In this document: piece after piece, positions 25,835-35,284 of the stretch
Numbering within the stretch: position 1 is the stretch's first letter
Layout: the number at the start of each line of letters is the position of its first letter
From: Roseiarcus sp963809245
GTDB taxonomy: Bacteria; Pseudomonadota; Alphaproteobacteria; Rhizobiales; Beijerinckiaceae
Reading direction: 5' to 3'
DNA length: 64,000 nucleotides
Assembly: GCA_963809245.1 (NCBI GenBank)
Contig: CAWEIU010000012.1
Location: forward strand, 644,719 to 708,718
Position numbers and translations under genes: made by a program
Notes under the pieces: generated by a model
Told to the model about the DNA's origin: nothing
Databases searched by the model: none
What the model saw: the letters and a program-made list of their open reading frames with translations, nothing else

Positions 25835-27142
25835 ATGACCGAATTCTCGCCGCGCGAGATCGTTTCCGAGCTCGACCGCTACATCGTCGGGCAGAAGGCC
25901 GCCAAGCGCGCGGTGGCGATCGCTTTGCGCAACCGCTGGCGTCGCCTGCGCCTCGTCTCGCCGATGCGCGAGGAGGTGATGCCCAAGAACATTCTGATGA
26001 TCGGACCGACCGGCTGCGGCAAGACCGAAATCGCCCGGCGCCTCGCCAAGCTTGCCGGCGCGCCGTTCTTCAAGGTCGAAGCGACGAAATTCACCGAGGT
26101 CGGCTATGTCGGGCGCGACGTCGAGCAGATCGTGCGCGACCTGCTCGAGGTCGGCATCGCCCTCGTCAAGCAGAAGAAGCGCAAGGACATCGAAGCCAAG
26201 GCGGAACTTGCCGCCGAAGAGCGGATGCTCGACGCTCTTGTCGGCGCGGCGTCCTCGTCCACGACCCGCGAGACCTTCCGCCGCAAGCTGCGCGGAGGCG
26301 AACTCAACCACAAGGAAGTCGAGATCGAATTGCCGCAGAGCGGCGGCGGCATGCCGATGTTCGAGCTGCCGAACATGCCCGGCGCGTCGGTCGGCGCGAT
26401 CAACCTCTCCGACATCTTCGGCAAGGGCTTCGGCCAGCGCCTCAAGCCCAAGCGCATGACGGTCGCCGAAGCGCACGAGCCTCTGGTCGCCGCCGAGGCC
26501 GAAAAGCTGCTCGACCAGGACCTCGTGGTGCGCGAAGCGATCCACGAGGTCGAGAGCAACGGCATCGTCTTCCTCGACGAGATCGACAAGATCTGCGCCC
26601 GCGAGGGGCGGGGCGGCGCCGACGTTTCCCGCGAGGGCGTGCAGCGCGATCTGCTGCCCCTCATCGAGGGAACGACGGTTTCCACCAAGCACGGCGCGGT
26701 GAAGACGGACCATATTCTGTTCATCGCGTCTGGCGCATTCCACGTCTCGCGCCCGTCCGATTTGCTGCCCGAATTGCAGGGCCGCTTGCCGATCCGGGTC
26801 GAATTGTCGTCGCTGACCGAGGACGACTTCAAACGCATCCTCACCGAGACCGAGGCGAGCCTCATCAAGCAATATGTGGCGCTGATGGAGGCGGAGGGCG
26901 TGACGCTCAGCTTCGCCGACGACGCCATCGCGGCGATCGCGCGGGTCGCCGCCAAGGTCAACGCCAGCGTCGAGAACATCGGCGCGCGCCGCCTGCAGAC
27001 GGTGATGGAGCGCGTGCTCGACGACGTGAGCTTCACCGCGCCGGACCGGGGGGGCGAGACGATCGTCATCGACGCGGCCTACGTCGAATCGCACGTCGGC
27101 GACCTCGCCGACAACGCCGACCTCAGCCGTTTCATTCTGTGA
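25835..27142 (+). CDS. hslU: HslU, ATPase subunit of the HslUV protease
   Basis: A 435-residue AAA+ ATPase. The N-terminus MTEFSPREIVSELDRYIVGQ is standard. Walker A is GPTGCGKTEIARRL, the pore loop is GYVGRDVEQIVRDLLE, Walker B is GIVFLDEIDKI, and sensor and arginine-finger segments follow. It unfolds substrates for HslV. The ATG at 25835 is chosen over 25811, which would overlap the hslV end and add eight unlike residues. Confidence 0.96.
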   Translation: MTEFSPREIVSELDRYIVGQKAAKRAVAIALRNRWRRLRLVSPMREEVMPKNILMIGPTGCGKTEIARRLAKLAGAPFFKVEATKFTEVGYVGRDVEQIVRDLLEVGIALVKQKKRKDIEAKAELAAEERMLDALVGAASSSTTRETFRRKLRGGELNHKEVEIELPQSGGGMPMFELPNMPGASVGAINLSDIFGKGFGQRLKPKRMTVAEAHEPLVAAEAEKLLDQDLVVREAIHEVESNGIVFLDEIDKICAREGRGGADVSREGVQRDLLPLIEGTTVSTKHGAVKTDHILFIASGAFHVSRPSDLLPELQGRLPIRVELSSLTEDDFKRILTETEASLIKQYVALMEAEGVTLSFADDAIAAIARVAAKVNASVENIGARRLQTVMERVLDDVSFTAPDRGGETIVIDAAYVESHVGDLADNADLSRFIL

Positions 27143-27214
27143 GCGGGCGCCTGCGCGGCAATTGAGGTATCGAGACCGCGCGGCGTTCGAGCAAATCGCT
27201 GCGCGATCCAGAGA

Positions 27215-27310
27215 CGTGTGCGAGGAGCGTTAGCTCCGAAGCAATTCATTCCTCCGCTTGCATCGTCGGCGTCATCGGATTGCTTCGCTTCGCTCGCAAA
27301 GACGGGGTCG
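27215..27310. repeat. Intergenic REP-like palindromic repeat region
   Basis: The 198-base gap after hslU contains a small hairpin, GGAGC-GTTA-GCTCC (27224-27237). A stretch ATTGCTTCGCTTCGCTCGCAAAGACG near 27281-27305 resembles the dispersed 'attgcttcgctccgctcgcaatgac' repeats seen in many proteobacterial genomes. No gene is visible here. Confidence 0.45.
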
Positions 27311-27340
27311 GTTCAGACAAAACAGACGGAGGAGTTGAGC

Positions 27341-27874
27341 ATGACGACGCCGCTCGTGTTGACGTTCATCGGCCGCGACAGGCCGGGCCTCGTGAACGCC
27401 ATCTCGCAGAAGGTGGCCGCCGCCGGCGGCACGTGGCTGGAAAGCCGCCTCGCGCGCCTGGCCGGCGAATTCGCGGGCATTTTGCTCGTCGGCGTGCCGG
27501 AGGCGAATGTCGCGGACTTCTCCGCCGCGCTTCGCGATCTCGAGGCGAACGGGTTGCGCGTCACCGTCGAGCGGAGCGCCGCCTCTGTCTCCCCGCCGAG
27601 CGAGCGGATCGTCGAACTCGCCCTCGTCGGTAACGAGCGGCCCGGCATCGTGCGCGACGTCACGCAAGCCTTGACGCAGCTCGGCGTCAACATCGAGGAG
27701 TTCGTAAGCGGCGTCGAGGCGGCCCCTTTCACCGGCACCGAGATGTTCCGCGCTTCGGCGCGGCTGCGCATTCCCGACGGGCTCAGCGGCGACGATCTGC
27801 GTAAGACGCTCGAACGGCTGGCCGGCGAGATGATGGTCGATCTGACCGTCACCGAGGGGAAGGCCAAAGCGTGA
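27341..27874 (+). CDS. Tandem ACT-domain protein, glycine-cleavage repressor (GcvR)-like
   Basis: A 177-residue protein made of two ACT domains: TPLVLTFIGRDRPGLVNAIS (residues 3-22) and ELALVGNERPGIVRDVTQAL (about 92-111). ACT domains bind amino acids, and GcvR-like proteins regulate glycine cleavage genes by protein contacts. The start at 27341 has ACGGAGGAG just upstream; an upstream GTG at 27218 would translate the repeat-like spacer and is rejected. The gene stands alone. Confidence 0.82.
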   Translation: MTTPLVLTFIGRDRPGLVNAISQKVAAAGGTWLESRLARLAGEFAGILLVGVPEANVADFSAALRDLEANGLRVTVERSAASVSPPSERIVELALVGNERPGIVRDVTQALTQLGVNIEEFVSGVEAAPFTGTEMFRASARLRIPDGLSGDDLRKTLERLAGEMMVDLTVTEGKAKA

Positions 27875-27887
27875 GGCGGGTTCGCGC

Positions 27888-30194
27888 CTACTTCGGATAG
27901 GGGATGCGCAACCCCACTTCGCGCATACGCCGGAGGATGTCGAAATTCATCTCGCTGCGTATGCGCTCGGCCAGCACGACGTCGTCGACGAAGCAGATGA
28001 GCTGGAACTTGAGCGCCCAATCGGCGAATTCGTGGAACAGCACCTGAGGCGCGGGAAAGGAGAGGACGGCGTCCTGCGCCTTCGCGGCGGCGATCAGAAG
28101 CTCCCGCACGAGTTCGACGTCGCTCTCGTAGGCGACGTTGACGGCGAGCACGATGCGCCCCGTGCGGTCGGCGTGCATCCAGTTCTTCACCGCGCCGCCG
28201 ACCAGGGTCGCGTTTGGAACGATCAGCGTGCCGCGGTCGAAGGTCTCGATCTCGGTGGCGCGCGCGTTGATGCGTCGCACGAAGCCCTGCTCCGCGCCGA
28301 CCACCACCCAATCGCCGACACGGATGCCGCGCTCCCATAGGAGAATGAGCCCGGAAACGAAATTGTTGGCGATCGACTGCAAGCCGAAGCCGATACCGAC
28401 CGAGAGCGCGCCGGCGACGATCGTCACCCGCTCGAAATCGAGCCCGAGCTGAGCGCCGCTGAGCATCAGCGCGGTCAGCACGCCGACGTAGCCGACGATC
28501 GTGCGGATCGAATTCCTGACGCCCGCGTCGAGGTGGGTGCGCGGCAGGTAGCGCTCGGCGAGCCAATTCTGCACCGCGCGGGTCACCACCATGGCGACCA
28601 CGAGCACCATCCCGGCGATCACCAGCGTCGAGACCGAGAGCGTGACGCCGCCGATCTTCATCCCGAAGTAGGCGGCGCGGAGCGTCGAAGCGAAGTCCTG
28701 CGAGACGCTCCATGGCCCTAGAATGAGCGCGACGCCCGCGACCACGATCGCGAGCCGCGCGAAACCCTGAACCAGCACGACGACCTGCTCGAGCGCGTCG
28801 CGCTTGAGGCCGATCATCGTCATCAGGCCGCGGCCGATCGGCGCGCTGGGGCGCAGCAACTCTTCGGCGCCCTGCTGCACGATGACGTCGATCACGTAGA
28901 GCGCCGTCGCGATGATGGCGACGAACAGGGTTTGATTGACGAGGAACGTCGCGAAGGCGATGTAGCCGGCGAGGGTCGCGCCGAGAATGACGGCGACGAG
29001 CGCCCAGAGCAGCACCCGAACCGCCGCTAAAGGTTCGCGCGCCGGGGCGCCGGGCGCTCCAGCCGCCGTCTGCGCGGCCATCAGCCGCAAGGTGCGCGCC
29101 ATCAGAATCGCGAAGAGGGCGGATCCGACGGCCCGCCCGGCCACGGCGATGTTCAGCGAACCGACCGCGTCGACGAGCGGCTCCAGCAGCCGCTCCGCCG
29201 CCAGGATCGCCGCGACGGACAGCCACAGGCTGTAGAGAAGCGCGGCGACGCGGTCAGGCACGTCGACCAGGCGCCAGTTGGGGCGGCGCGGCGCGAGCAA
29301 TCCTCGGCCGAGCGCGCTGCTGACGACGATCAGCCGCAGCCCGTCGAGCAGCGCGTCGAGCGAGCCTTGCATGCGAGGGTCGGAGATGTCGAAGAAGTCG
29401 AGCGCATAGACGAGCGCCGCCAGGGCCAGCAGCGGCAGCACCGCGAGCACCAGGATGGTCCAGGCGGCGGCGAGGGCTCGGCGCAGACGGCTCGGCGCGG
29501 CAGCCGCGGGATCGCGCGCGACGACGCGCCGGGTCACCCATTGCAACGGCGCCCACGCAGCGGCGATCGCAAGGGCGACGGCGAGAAGGCCGAAAGCCTC
29601 GGCGGGGGTGACGCGCGCCGCGAGGCCGTGCATCCAATCGCGCAGATTGGCGCTGACCGCCTTGACGTCGCCCGGCGCCTCCTGAGCGACCTCGAACCAA
29701 AGCAGCGGGCTGAGGACGCTCGAAGTCTGCGTGAAGGTCTGACGGGCGAAGAGGTCGCGGCGGGCGGCGCCGATGCGCGAATTGTCGTCGTCGATCTGCA
29801 GCAGCAGGGCGCGCGCGGAGCGAACGTCGGCGGCGAGCGCGTCATGCTTCTGGCGCTCGGCGGCGATCTCCGCGTTCGCGGCGTCGGTGAGCTGCGCGTC
29901 CTGGGACTTCGGGGTCAGTTCGTTGAGCCGCTTCCGTGAGGCTTCGAGCCGCGGCGCGAGGTCGGCGAGCACCGCCTGCAACTGGAGTGCGACCGGGTCG
30001 GTCTCCGAGCGCAGCCGCTCGAGGTCCGCCACGGTGAGATTGTCGGCTTTGAGGCCCGTGTCGATCTCGGCGAGCACCGCGCGCGCCGTCTCGAGGGTCT
30101 GGTGATTCGTGTCGTCGCCTCCCGCGTACGCCGCGAAGGCGAACGGGATCAGCGACGCCAGGATCAGCAGGCGAAGGGCGCGAAGGATGGCCAA
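27888..30194 (-). CDS. MscS-family mechanosensitive channel with DUF3772 domain, large form
   Basis: A 768-residue inner-membrane protein. A signal peptide (AILRALRLLILASLIPFAF) precedes a periplasmic coiled-coil domain of the DUF3772 type, then about 10-11 transmembrane helices, and the MscS core with the pore helix and ERGIRVGDWVVVGAEQGFVR. It ends in the MscS C-terminal domain. It releases solutes on hypo-osmotic shock. I prefer a TTG start at 30194 with GGGGAG five to six bases upstream, because it begins directly at the signal peptide; an ATG at 30236 is the alternative. It is divergent from hisZ. Confidence 0.85.
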   Translation of the reverse strand: MAILRALRLLILASLIPFAFAAYAGGDDTNHQTLETARAVLAEIDTGLKADNLTVADLERLRSETDPVALQLQAVLADLAPRLEASRKRLNELTPKSQDAQLTDAANAEIAAERQKHDALAADVRSARALLLQIDDDNSRIGAARRDLFARQTFTQTSSVLSPLLWFEVAQEAPGDVKAVSANLRDWMHGLAARVTPAEAFGLLAVALAIAAAWAPLQWVTRRVVARDPAAAAPSRLRRALAAAWTILVLAVLPLLALAALVYALDFFDISDPRMQGSLDALLDGLRLIVVSSALGRGLLAPRRPNWRLVDVPDRVAALLYSLWLSVAAILAAERLLEPLVDAVGSLNIAVAGRAVGSALFAILMARTLRLMAAQTAAGAPGAPAREPLAAVRVLLWALVAVILGATLAGYIAFATFLVNQTLFVAIIATALYVIDVIVQQGAEELLRPSAPIGRGLMTMIGLKRDALEQVVVLVQGFARLAIVVAGVALILGPWSVSQDFASTLRAAYFGMKIGGVTLSVSTLVIAGMVLVVAMVVTRAVQNWLAERYLPRTHLDAGVRNSIRTIVGYVGVLTALMLSGAQLGLDFERVTIVAGALSVGIGFGLQSIANNFVSGLILLWERGIRVGDWVVVGAEQGFVRRINARATEIETFDRGTLIVPNATLVGGAVKNWMHADRTGRIVLAVNVAYESDVELVRELLIAAAKAQDAVLSFPAPQVLFHEFADWALKFQLICFVDDVVLAERIRSEMNFDILRRMREVGLRIPYPK

Positions 30195-30355
30195 ACGACT
30201 CCCCGTTATGATTCGGCGCGGGGCGCCTCGTCGCATCCGACCATGGCCGCCCTGTGGCCGCAATGGGCGTCGACTCCATTCACCTTGGAACTGGAAAAGG
30301 GCTGCACGCGGCGCAAGGCTTTGTTAAAGGAGGCCGCGAATTTGAGGAAAATGTC

Positions 30356-31513
30356 TTGAACCTGACCCCAGCCCAGTCGGCCGAGGCGCCCGGACCGGAT
30401 GCGTGCAAGCTCGGCGCGGGCGAGCAGGCGCTCGCCTACTTCCTTGCCGCCGGGTTTTCCCGCCTCGAACCGCCGGTCCTGCAGCCGGCGTCGGTCTTTC
30501 TCGACATGTCCGGCGAGGACATCCGCGGCCGTCTCTACCTGACGACCGACGCTTCGGGCGCGGAACTCTGCCTGCGCCCCGACTACACCGTGCCGGTCTG
30601 CCTCGCTTACCTCGCCTCTTCCGAGGCCGGCCGTCCGGCGCAATACGCCTATCTCGGCCCGGTCTTCCGCGCGCGAGCGGGGCAAAGCGGCGAAATGACG
30701 CAGACGGGCCTCGAGAGCTATGGCCGCACCGACACCGAGGCGGCCGACGCGGAAATCCTCGCCTTGTCGCTCGAGGCGGCGGAGCAGGCGGGCGCCGGCC
30801 CGCTGACGGTGCGTCTCGGCGACGCCCGGCTGTTCGACAGCGCGCTCGCCGCGCTCGGCCTCCCCGAGGTTTGGCTCCGCCGGGTGCGGCGCGGCCTTGC
30901 GCGCGGCAGGGCGCTTGAGGCGATCCTCGTCGGCAACGGGCACGCTGCGATCGCGCAGCCGGGGGTTCTCGCCGCGCTCGAAAGCGCCGACCACGCGGGC
31001 GCCAAGGCGCTCGTCGAGGATCTGCTGGCGATCGCCGGCATCAAGGCGGTGGGCGGCCGCAGCGCCGGCGAGATCGCGGATCGTTTCCTCGAGCAAGCCG
31101 CCGCCCGGTCCGAGGCCCGCGTCAGCGCCGAGCAGCAGGAGGTGCTGCGGCGCTTTCTGGCTATTTCAGGCGATCCTGACGCCGCATCCCGCCAACTCCG
31201 GCAGCTTGCGGCGGACGCTCGGCTCGATTTCGGCGGCGCGCTCGACGCTTTCGACCAGCGCACCGGCTTCCTCGCCGCGCGCGGCATGAAGATCGAGGAT
31301 TTCGTCTTCTCCGCCGCCTTCGTGCGCGACCTCGATTATTACACCGGCTTCGTGTTCGAGGCCGTCGACGCGACGCGGCCGGACGCCCGGCCGGCGATCG
31401 GCGGCGGCCGCTACGACGGCCTTGCGCGCCGCCTCGGCGCCGCGAACGATGTGCCGGCGGTGGGCGCGGCCGTCTGGGTCGACCGTTTGCCGAGCGCAGG
31501 AGTGAGCGCATGA
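30356..31513 (+). CDS. hisZ: ATP phosphoribosyltransferase regulatory subunit
   Basis: A 385-residue HisZ, a class II histidyl-tRNA-synthetase paralogue without tRNA charging activity. Conserved parts include FLAAGFSRLEPPVLQPASVF, LCLRPDYTVPVCLAYL, a motif-3-like GGGRYDGLARRLG, and AAFVRDLDYYTGFVFEA. It forms a complex with HisG for the first step of histidine synthesis. The TTG at 30356 has GAGGA seven bases upstream and a clean family-like start; a GTG at 30254 would add 34 unlike residues. The stop overlaps the hisG ATG by four bases. Confidence 0.88.
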   Translation: MNLTPAQSAEAPGPDACKLGAGEQALAYFLAAGFSRLEPPVLQPASVFLDMSGEDIRGRLYLTTDASGAELCLRPDYTVPVCLAYLASSEAGRPAQYAYLGPVFRARAGQSGEMTQTGLESYGRTDTEAADAEILALSLEAAEQAGAGPLTVRLGDARLFDSALAALGLPEVWLRRVRRGLARGRALEAILVGNGHAAIAQPGVLAALESADHAGAKALVEDLLAIAGIKAVGGRSAGEIADRFLEQAAARSEARVSAEQQEVLRRFLAISGDPDAASRQLRQLAADARLDFGGALDAFDQRTGFLAARGMKIEDFVFSAAFVRDLDYYTGFVFEAVDATRPDARPAIGGGRYDGLARRLGAANDVPAVGAAVWVDRLPSAGVSA

Positions 31514-32502
31514 CTATCGAGGCCGATGCGCCGCTCGTCCTCGCCGTGCCCTCGAAGGGGCGGCTGCAGGAGAACGCCACCGCCTTTTTTGCCCGGGCCG
31601 GGCTCGAATTCGTCCAGGGGCGGGGCGCGCGCGACTACCGCGGCGCGATCGCCGACCTGCCCGGCGTCGAAGTCGCCTTTCTCTCGGCTTCCGAGATTGT
31701 CGGCCAGCTCGCCGCCGGCGCCGTCCACTTCGGCGTCACCGGCGAAGACCTGGTGCGCGAGAACGTGCCGGAGGCGGACGCTCGTCTTGCGCTGCTCGCC
31801 CCGCTCGGCTTCGGGCGGGCCAATGTTGTCGTCGCGGCCCCCGAGGCCTGGATCGACGTGCGCACAATGGCCGATTTGGAGGACGTCGCGGCCAACTACC
31901 GCGCCCGGCGCGGCGAGCGGATGCGGGTGGCGACGAAATACGTCAACCTGACCCGCCGGTTTTTCGCCGAGCACGGCGTCGCCGACTATCGCATCGTCGA
32001 GAGCCTCGGCGCGACCGAAGGGGCGCCCGCCGCCGGCGCGGCGGAACTCATCGTCGACATCACCACGACCGGCGCCACCCTTGCCGCCAACGCATTGAAG
32101 ACGCTGGACGACGGGACGATCCTGCGGTCGCAGGCGATGCTCGTCGCATCCCCCCAGGCGTGCTGGACGCCGACGGCGCGCGCCGCCGCGCGGGCGATCC
32201 TGATGCGGGTCGCGGCGACCGAGGGCGCTCGCAAGGCGCGCGAAATCCGCGCGCGCCTGCCGACGCCTGTACATGTCGTGGTCGAAAAAGCCTGCGCGAT
32301 TTTCGACGCGACCCCGGCTTTCGGCGAGGAGGCCGACCCTCACGGTTTCGTCGCGCTGCACTGCGCCCGCTCCAAGGCGGCCGACCTCGCGGATTGGCTG
32401 CTGGCGCAAGGCGCCGAGCGGGTGAGCGTGGTGGCGCTCGAGCAGGTGTTCGACGCCCGCAACCCGCTCTTCGAGGCGCTGGAGGCGCGAATCGGCAAAT
32501 AG
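31510..32502 (+). CDS. hisG: ATP phosphoribosyltransferase, catalytic subunit (long, rhizobial type)
   Basis: A 330-residue HisG, which condenses ATP and PRPP in the first histidine step. VLAVPSKGRLQENATAFF, GVTGEDLVRE and the PRPP-binding ELIVDITTTGATLAANAL are clear. It is about 100 residues longer than short HisG enzymes that need HisZ, yet hisZ is directly upstream and overlaps it by four bases. The extra C-terminal part (about residues 235-330) ends in RVSVVALEQVFDARNPLFEA. Confidence 0.93.
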   Translation: MTIEADAPLVLAVPSKGRLQENATAFFARAGLEFVQGRGARDYRGAIADLPGVEVAFLSASEIVGQLAAGAVHFGVTGEDLVRENVPEADARLALLAPLGFGRANVVVAAPEAWIDVRTMADLEDVAANYRARRGERMRVATKYVNLTRRFFAEHGVADYRIVESLGATEGAPAAGAAELIVDITTTGATLAANALKTLDDGTILRSQAMLVASPQACWTPTARAAARAILMRVAATEGARKAREIRARLPTPVHVVVEKACAIFDATPAFGEEADPHGFVALHCARSKAADLADWLLAQGAERVSVVALEQVFDARNPLFEALEARIGK

Positions 32503-32617
32503 AGGCGCCTGTCGCTCCTTCGTTTGGCCTCATTTTTCCCGCCTTTTTTCGCTTCCCGTTCACCTTTGGCGCGAGATGCGCTAGACGACGCAGGCTCAAG
32601 CCAGGGACTCACGGAAG

Positions 32618-34021
32618 TTGCGCTATATCTCAACGCGCGGCGAAGCGCCGACGCTCGGGTTTTCCGAGGCGATGCTCGCCGGGCTCGCCCGCGACGGCGG
32701 CCTCTATACGCCTCTGACGACGCCGCGGACGGCGCCGGAGGATATTCGCACGCTCGCGGGACTTTCCTACGCCGCCGCCGCCACCCGCGTCGTTCGCCCC
32801 TTCGTCGGCGACGACATCGATGAACCCGCTCTCTTGGCGCTTGCCGAGGACGCCTACTCAGGGTTCCGCCATGCCGCGACCGCGCCGCTAACGCAGCTCG
32901 GCGATAATCTCTTCCTGCTCGAGCTGTTTCACGGGCCGACGCTGGCGTTCAAGGACTTCGCCATGCAATGGCTCGGCCGGCTGATGAACCGGGCCCTGAA
33001 GCAGCGCGGCGCGCGGGCGACCATCCTCGGCGCGACCTCGGGCGACACGGGCGCAGCGGCGATCGACGCGTTCGGCGGCCAGTTGCAGACCGACGTCTTC
33101 ATCCTCTTCCCGCATGGCCGCGTCTCCGACGTTCAGCGCCGGCAGATGACCACCGTCGACAAGCCGAACGTCCATGCGCTGGCGATCGAGGGGACGTTCG
33201 ACGACTGCCAGGCGATCGTGAAGCGGCTGTTCAATGATCTTCCCTTCCGCGACGAGATGAAGCTGTCGGGCGTCAATTCGATCAATTGGGCGCGCATCCT
33301 CGCGCAGATCGTCTATTATTTCACGAGCGCGGTCACGCTCGGCGCGCCGGACCGGCGGGTTTCCTTCACCGTGCCGACCGGCAATTTCGGCGACGTGCTC
33401 GCCGGCTATTACGCGAAGCGTATGGGCCTGCCGATCGATCGCCTGACCATCGCCACCAACGAGAATGACATTCTCGCCCGGGCGCTGGCGAGCGGCGTCT
33501 ATAAGCCGCTCGGCGTCAAGGCGACGCAGTCGCCGTCGATGGACATCCAGATTTCCTCGAACTTCGAGCGCCTCCTGTTCGAAGCCTATGATCGCGACGC
33601 GGCCGCCGTCCGCGGGCTGATGGGCGGCCTCGCGCAATCCGGCGAGTTCGCTATCGCCGCGAGCCCGCTAGCCGCCATTCGCCGCGATTTCGACGCTTCC
33701 CGAGTCGACGAGGAGGCTTGCGCCGCCGAAATCGGCCGCGTCTATCGCGAGAGCGGAGTGGTGATCGATCCGCACAGCGCCGTCGCCGTCAATGCGGCGC
33801 GCCGCGCCTTCGAGCGCGATCCCGCGACGCCGTCGATCGCGCTCGCGACTGCACACCCCGCGAAGTTCCCCGACGCGGTCGCACGGGCGATCGGCAAGCG
33901 CCCGGAGCTGCCGGCGCATCTGATCGACATCGAAACGCGCAAGGAACGCTTCAGCGTGCTTCCGAACGACGCCGCTACGGTGGCCCACTTTGTGCGCGAA
34001 CGCGCGAGGGCTTTGGCGTGA
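32618..34021 (+). CDS. thrC: Threonine synthase
   Basis: A 467-residue PLP enzyme that makes threonine from O-phosphohomoserine. LFHGPTLAFKDFAMQWLG contains the PLP lysine, and LGATSGDTGAAAIDAFGG binds the phosphate. The N-terminus RYISTRGEAPTLGFSEAMLAG begins at a TTG (32618) with ACGGAAG just upstream, and matches the normal start of the family. Its TGA overlaps the GTG of the next gene. Confidence 0.95.
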   Translation: MRYISTRGEAPTLGFSEAMLAGLARDGGLYTPLTTPRTAPEDIRTLAGLSYAAAATRVVRPFVGDDIDEPALLALAEDAYSGFRHAATAPLTQLGDNLFLLELFHGPTLAFKDFAMQWLGRLMNRALKQRGARATILGATSGDTGAAAIDAFGGQLQTDVFILFPHGRVSDVQRRQMTTVDKPNVHALAIEGTFDDCQAIVKRLFNDLPFRDEMKLSGVNSINWARILAQIVYYFTSAVTLGAPDRRVSFTVPTGNFGDVLAGYYAKRMGLPIDRLTIATNENDILARALASGVYKPLGVKATQSPSMDIQISSNFERLLFEAYDRDAAAVRGLMGGLAQSGEFAIAASPLAAIRRDFDASRVDEEACAAEIGRVYRESGVVIDPHSAVAVNAARRAFERDPATPSIALATAHPAKFPDAVARAIGKRPELPAHLIDIETRKERFSVLPNDAATVAHFVRERARALA

Positions 34022-35280
34022 GCGTGCGCGTCACTACTCTTCCCTCGGGCCTGAGGGTCGTCACCGACGCCGCGGCGCACCTGCGAACGGCCTCGCTCGG
34101 CGTCTTCGTCTCGGCCGGTTCGCGCAATGAGACGGACCAGGAGCACGGCCTCTCGCATCTGCTCGAACATATGGCGTTCAAGGGCACGCGCCGGCGCAAT
34201 GCGCGGGAAATCGCCGAGGCGATCGAGAATGCGGGCGGCGACCTCAATGCCGAGACCGGCGTCGAGCAGACCGCCTATTTCGCCCGCGTGCTCGGCGAGG
34301 ACGTCGATCTCGCACTCGACGTGCTCGCGGACATTCTCACCGAGAGCCGCTTCGATCCTGAGGAACTCGGCCGCGAGAAGAACGTCATCATCCAGGAGAT
34401 CGGCGCGGTCGAGGACACGCCGGACGATCTGGTGTTCGACTACTTCACCGCCGCCGCCTGGCCGGGACAGCCGATCGGACGGCCGATTCTCGGCACCCGC
34501 GAAGGCGTGAGCGCCTTCAACAGCGACGCCATCGACGCTTATTTACGCCGCCACTACCGCTCCGGCGCGACGGTCGTCGCCGCGGCGGGCGCGGTCGATC
34601 ACGACCAGGTCGTCGCCCGCGCGGAGCAGCTTCTCAAAGGCCTTGGCGGCGAGACCGCCGAGCCGCCCGCGGCCGCGGCCTATCGGGGCGGCGAAATCCT
34701 GGTCAAGAAGAAGCTTGAACAGACTCATATCGTCGTCGGCTTCGAGGGACGTGCGATCGAGGCGCCCGATCGCGACGCGGCGCATGTGTTCGCGGCAGCG
34801 ACCGGCGGCGGCATGTCGTCGCGTCTCTTCCAGGAGGTGCGCGAGAAGCGCGGCCTCGCTTATTCCATCTACGCCTTCCACTGGGCGTATTCGGATTCGG
34901 GTCTGTTCGGCTTTTACGCTGGCGCGGCAGCAAAAGACGTCGGCGAGCTCGTTCGGGCTTCGCTCGACTGCCTCTCCGCGGCGGCCGAACGCCTCACCGA
35001 GGACGAGATCCGCCGCGCCAAGGCGCAATTGAAGGTCTCGACGCTGACGGCGCTCGAATCGCCGAGCGCCCGCGCCCACCAGATCGCGCGCCAGACGTTC
35101 ATCTATGGACGCCCGCTCTCCCTCGAGGACATGCTCGGCCGGATCGACGCCATCACCGTCGAGGACGTCCGCCGGGTCGGGGCGGCGATGTTGACGTCGA
35201 CGCCGACCGTCGCGGCGATCGGCAGCGTCGGCAAGGCTCTCGATTCGGCCGGCGTCGCCGCGCGCCTGGGCGGGGGCTGA
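34018..35280 (+). CDS. M16-family zinc metallopeptidase (processing-peptidase type)
   Basis: A 420-residue M16 protein. The inverted zinc motif HLLEH is at residues 47-51 inside GLSHLLEHMAFKGT, with the distal Glu expected in the VEQTAYFARVLGE region. SRLFQEVREKRGLAYSIYAF is the second-half signature. It is the bacterial homologue of mitochondrial processing peptidase; the substrate is unknown. The GTG at 34018 overlaps the thrC stop. The thrC-M16-GNAT order is common in Rhizobiales. Confidence 0.9.
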   Translation: MSVRVTTLPSGLRVVTDAAAHLRTASLGVFVSAGSRNETDQEHGLSHLLEHMAFKGTRRRNAREIAEAIENAGGDLNAETGVEQTAYFARVLGEDVDLALDVLADILTESRFDPEELGREKNVIIQEIGAVEDTPDDLVFDYFTAAAWPGQPIGRPILGTREGVSAFNSDAIDAYLRRHYRSGATVVAAAGAVDHDQVVARAEQLLKGLGGETAEPPAAAAYRGGEILVKKKLEQTHIVVGFEGRAIEAPDRDAAHVFAAATGGGMSSRLFQEVREKRGLAYSIYAFHWAYSDSGLFGFYAGAAAKDVGELVRASLDCLSAAAERLTEDEIRRAKAQLKVSTLTALESPSARAHQIARQTFIYGRPLSLEDMLGRIDAITVEDVRRVGAAMLTSTPTVAAIGSVGKALDSAGVAARLGGG

Positions 35281-35284
35281 CCGC

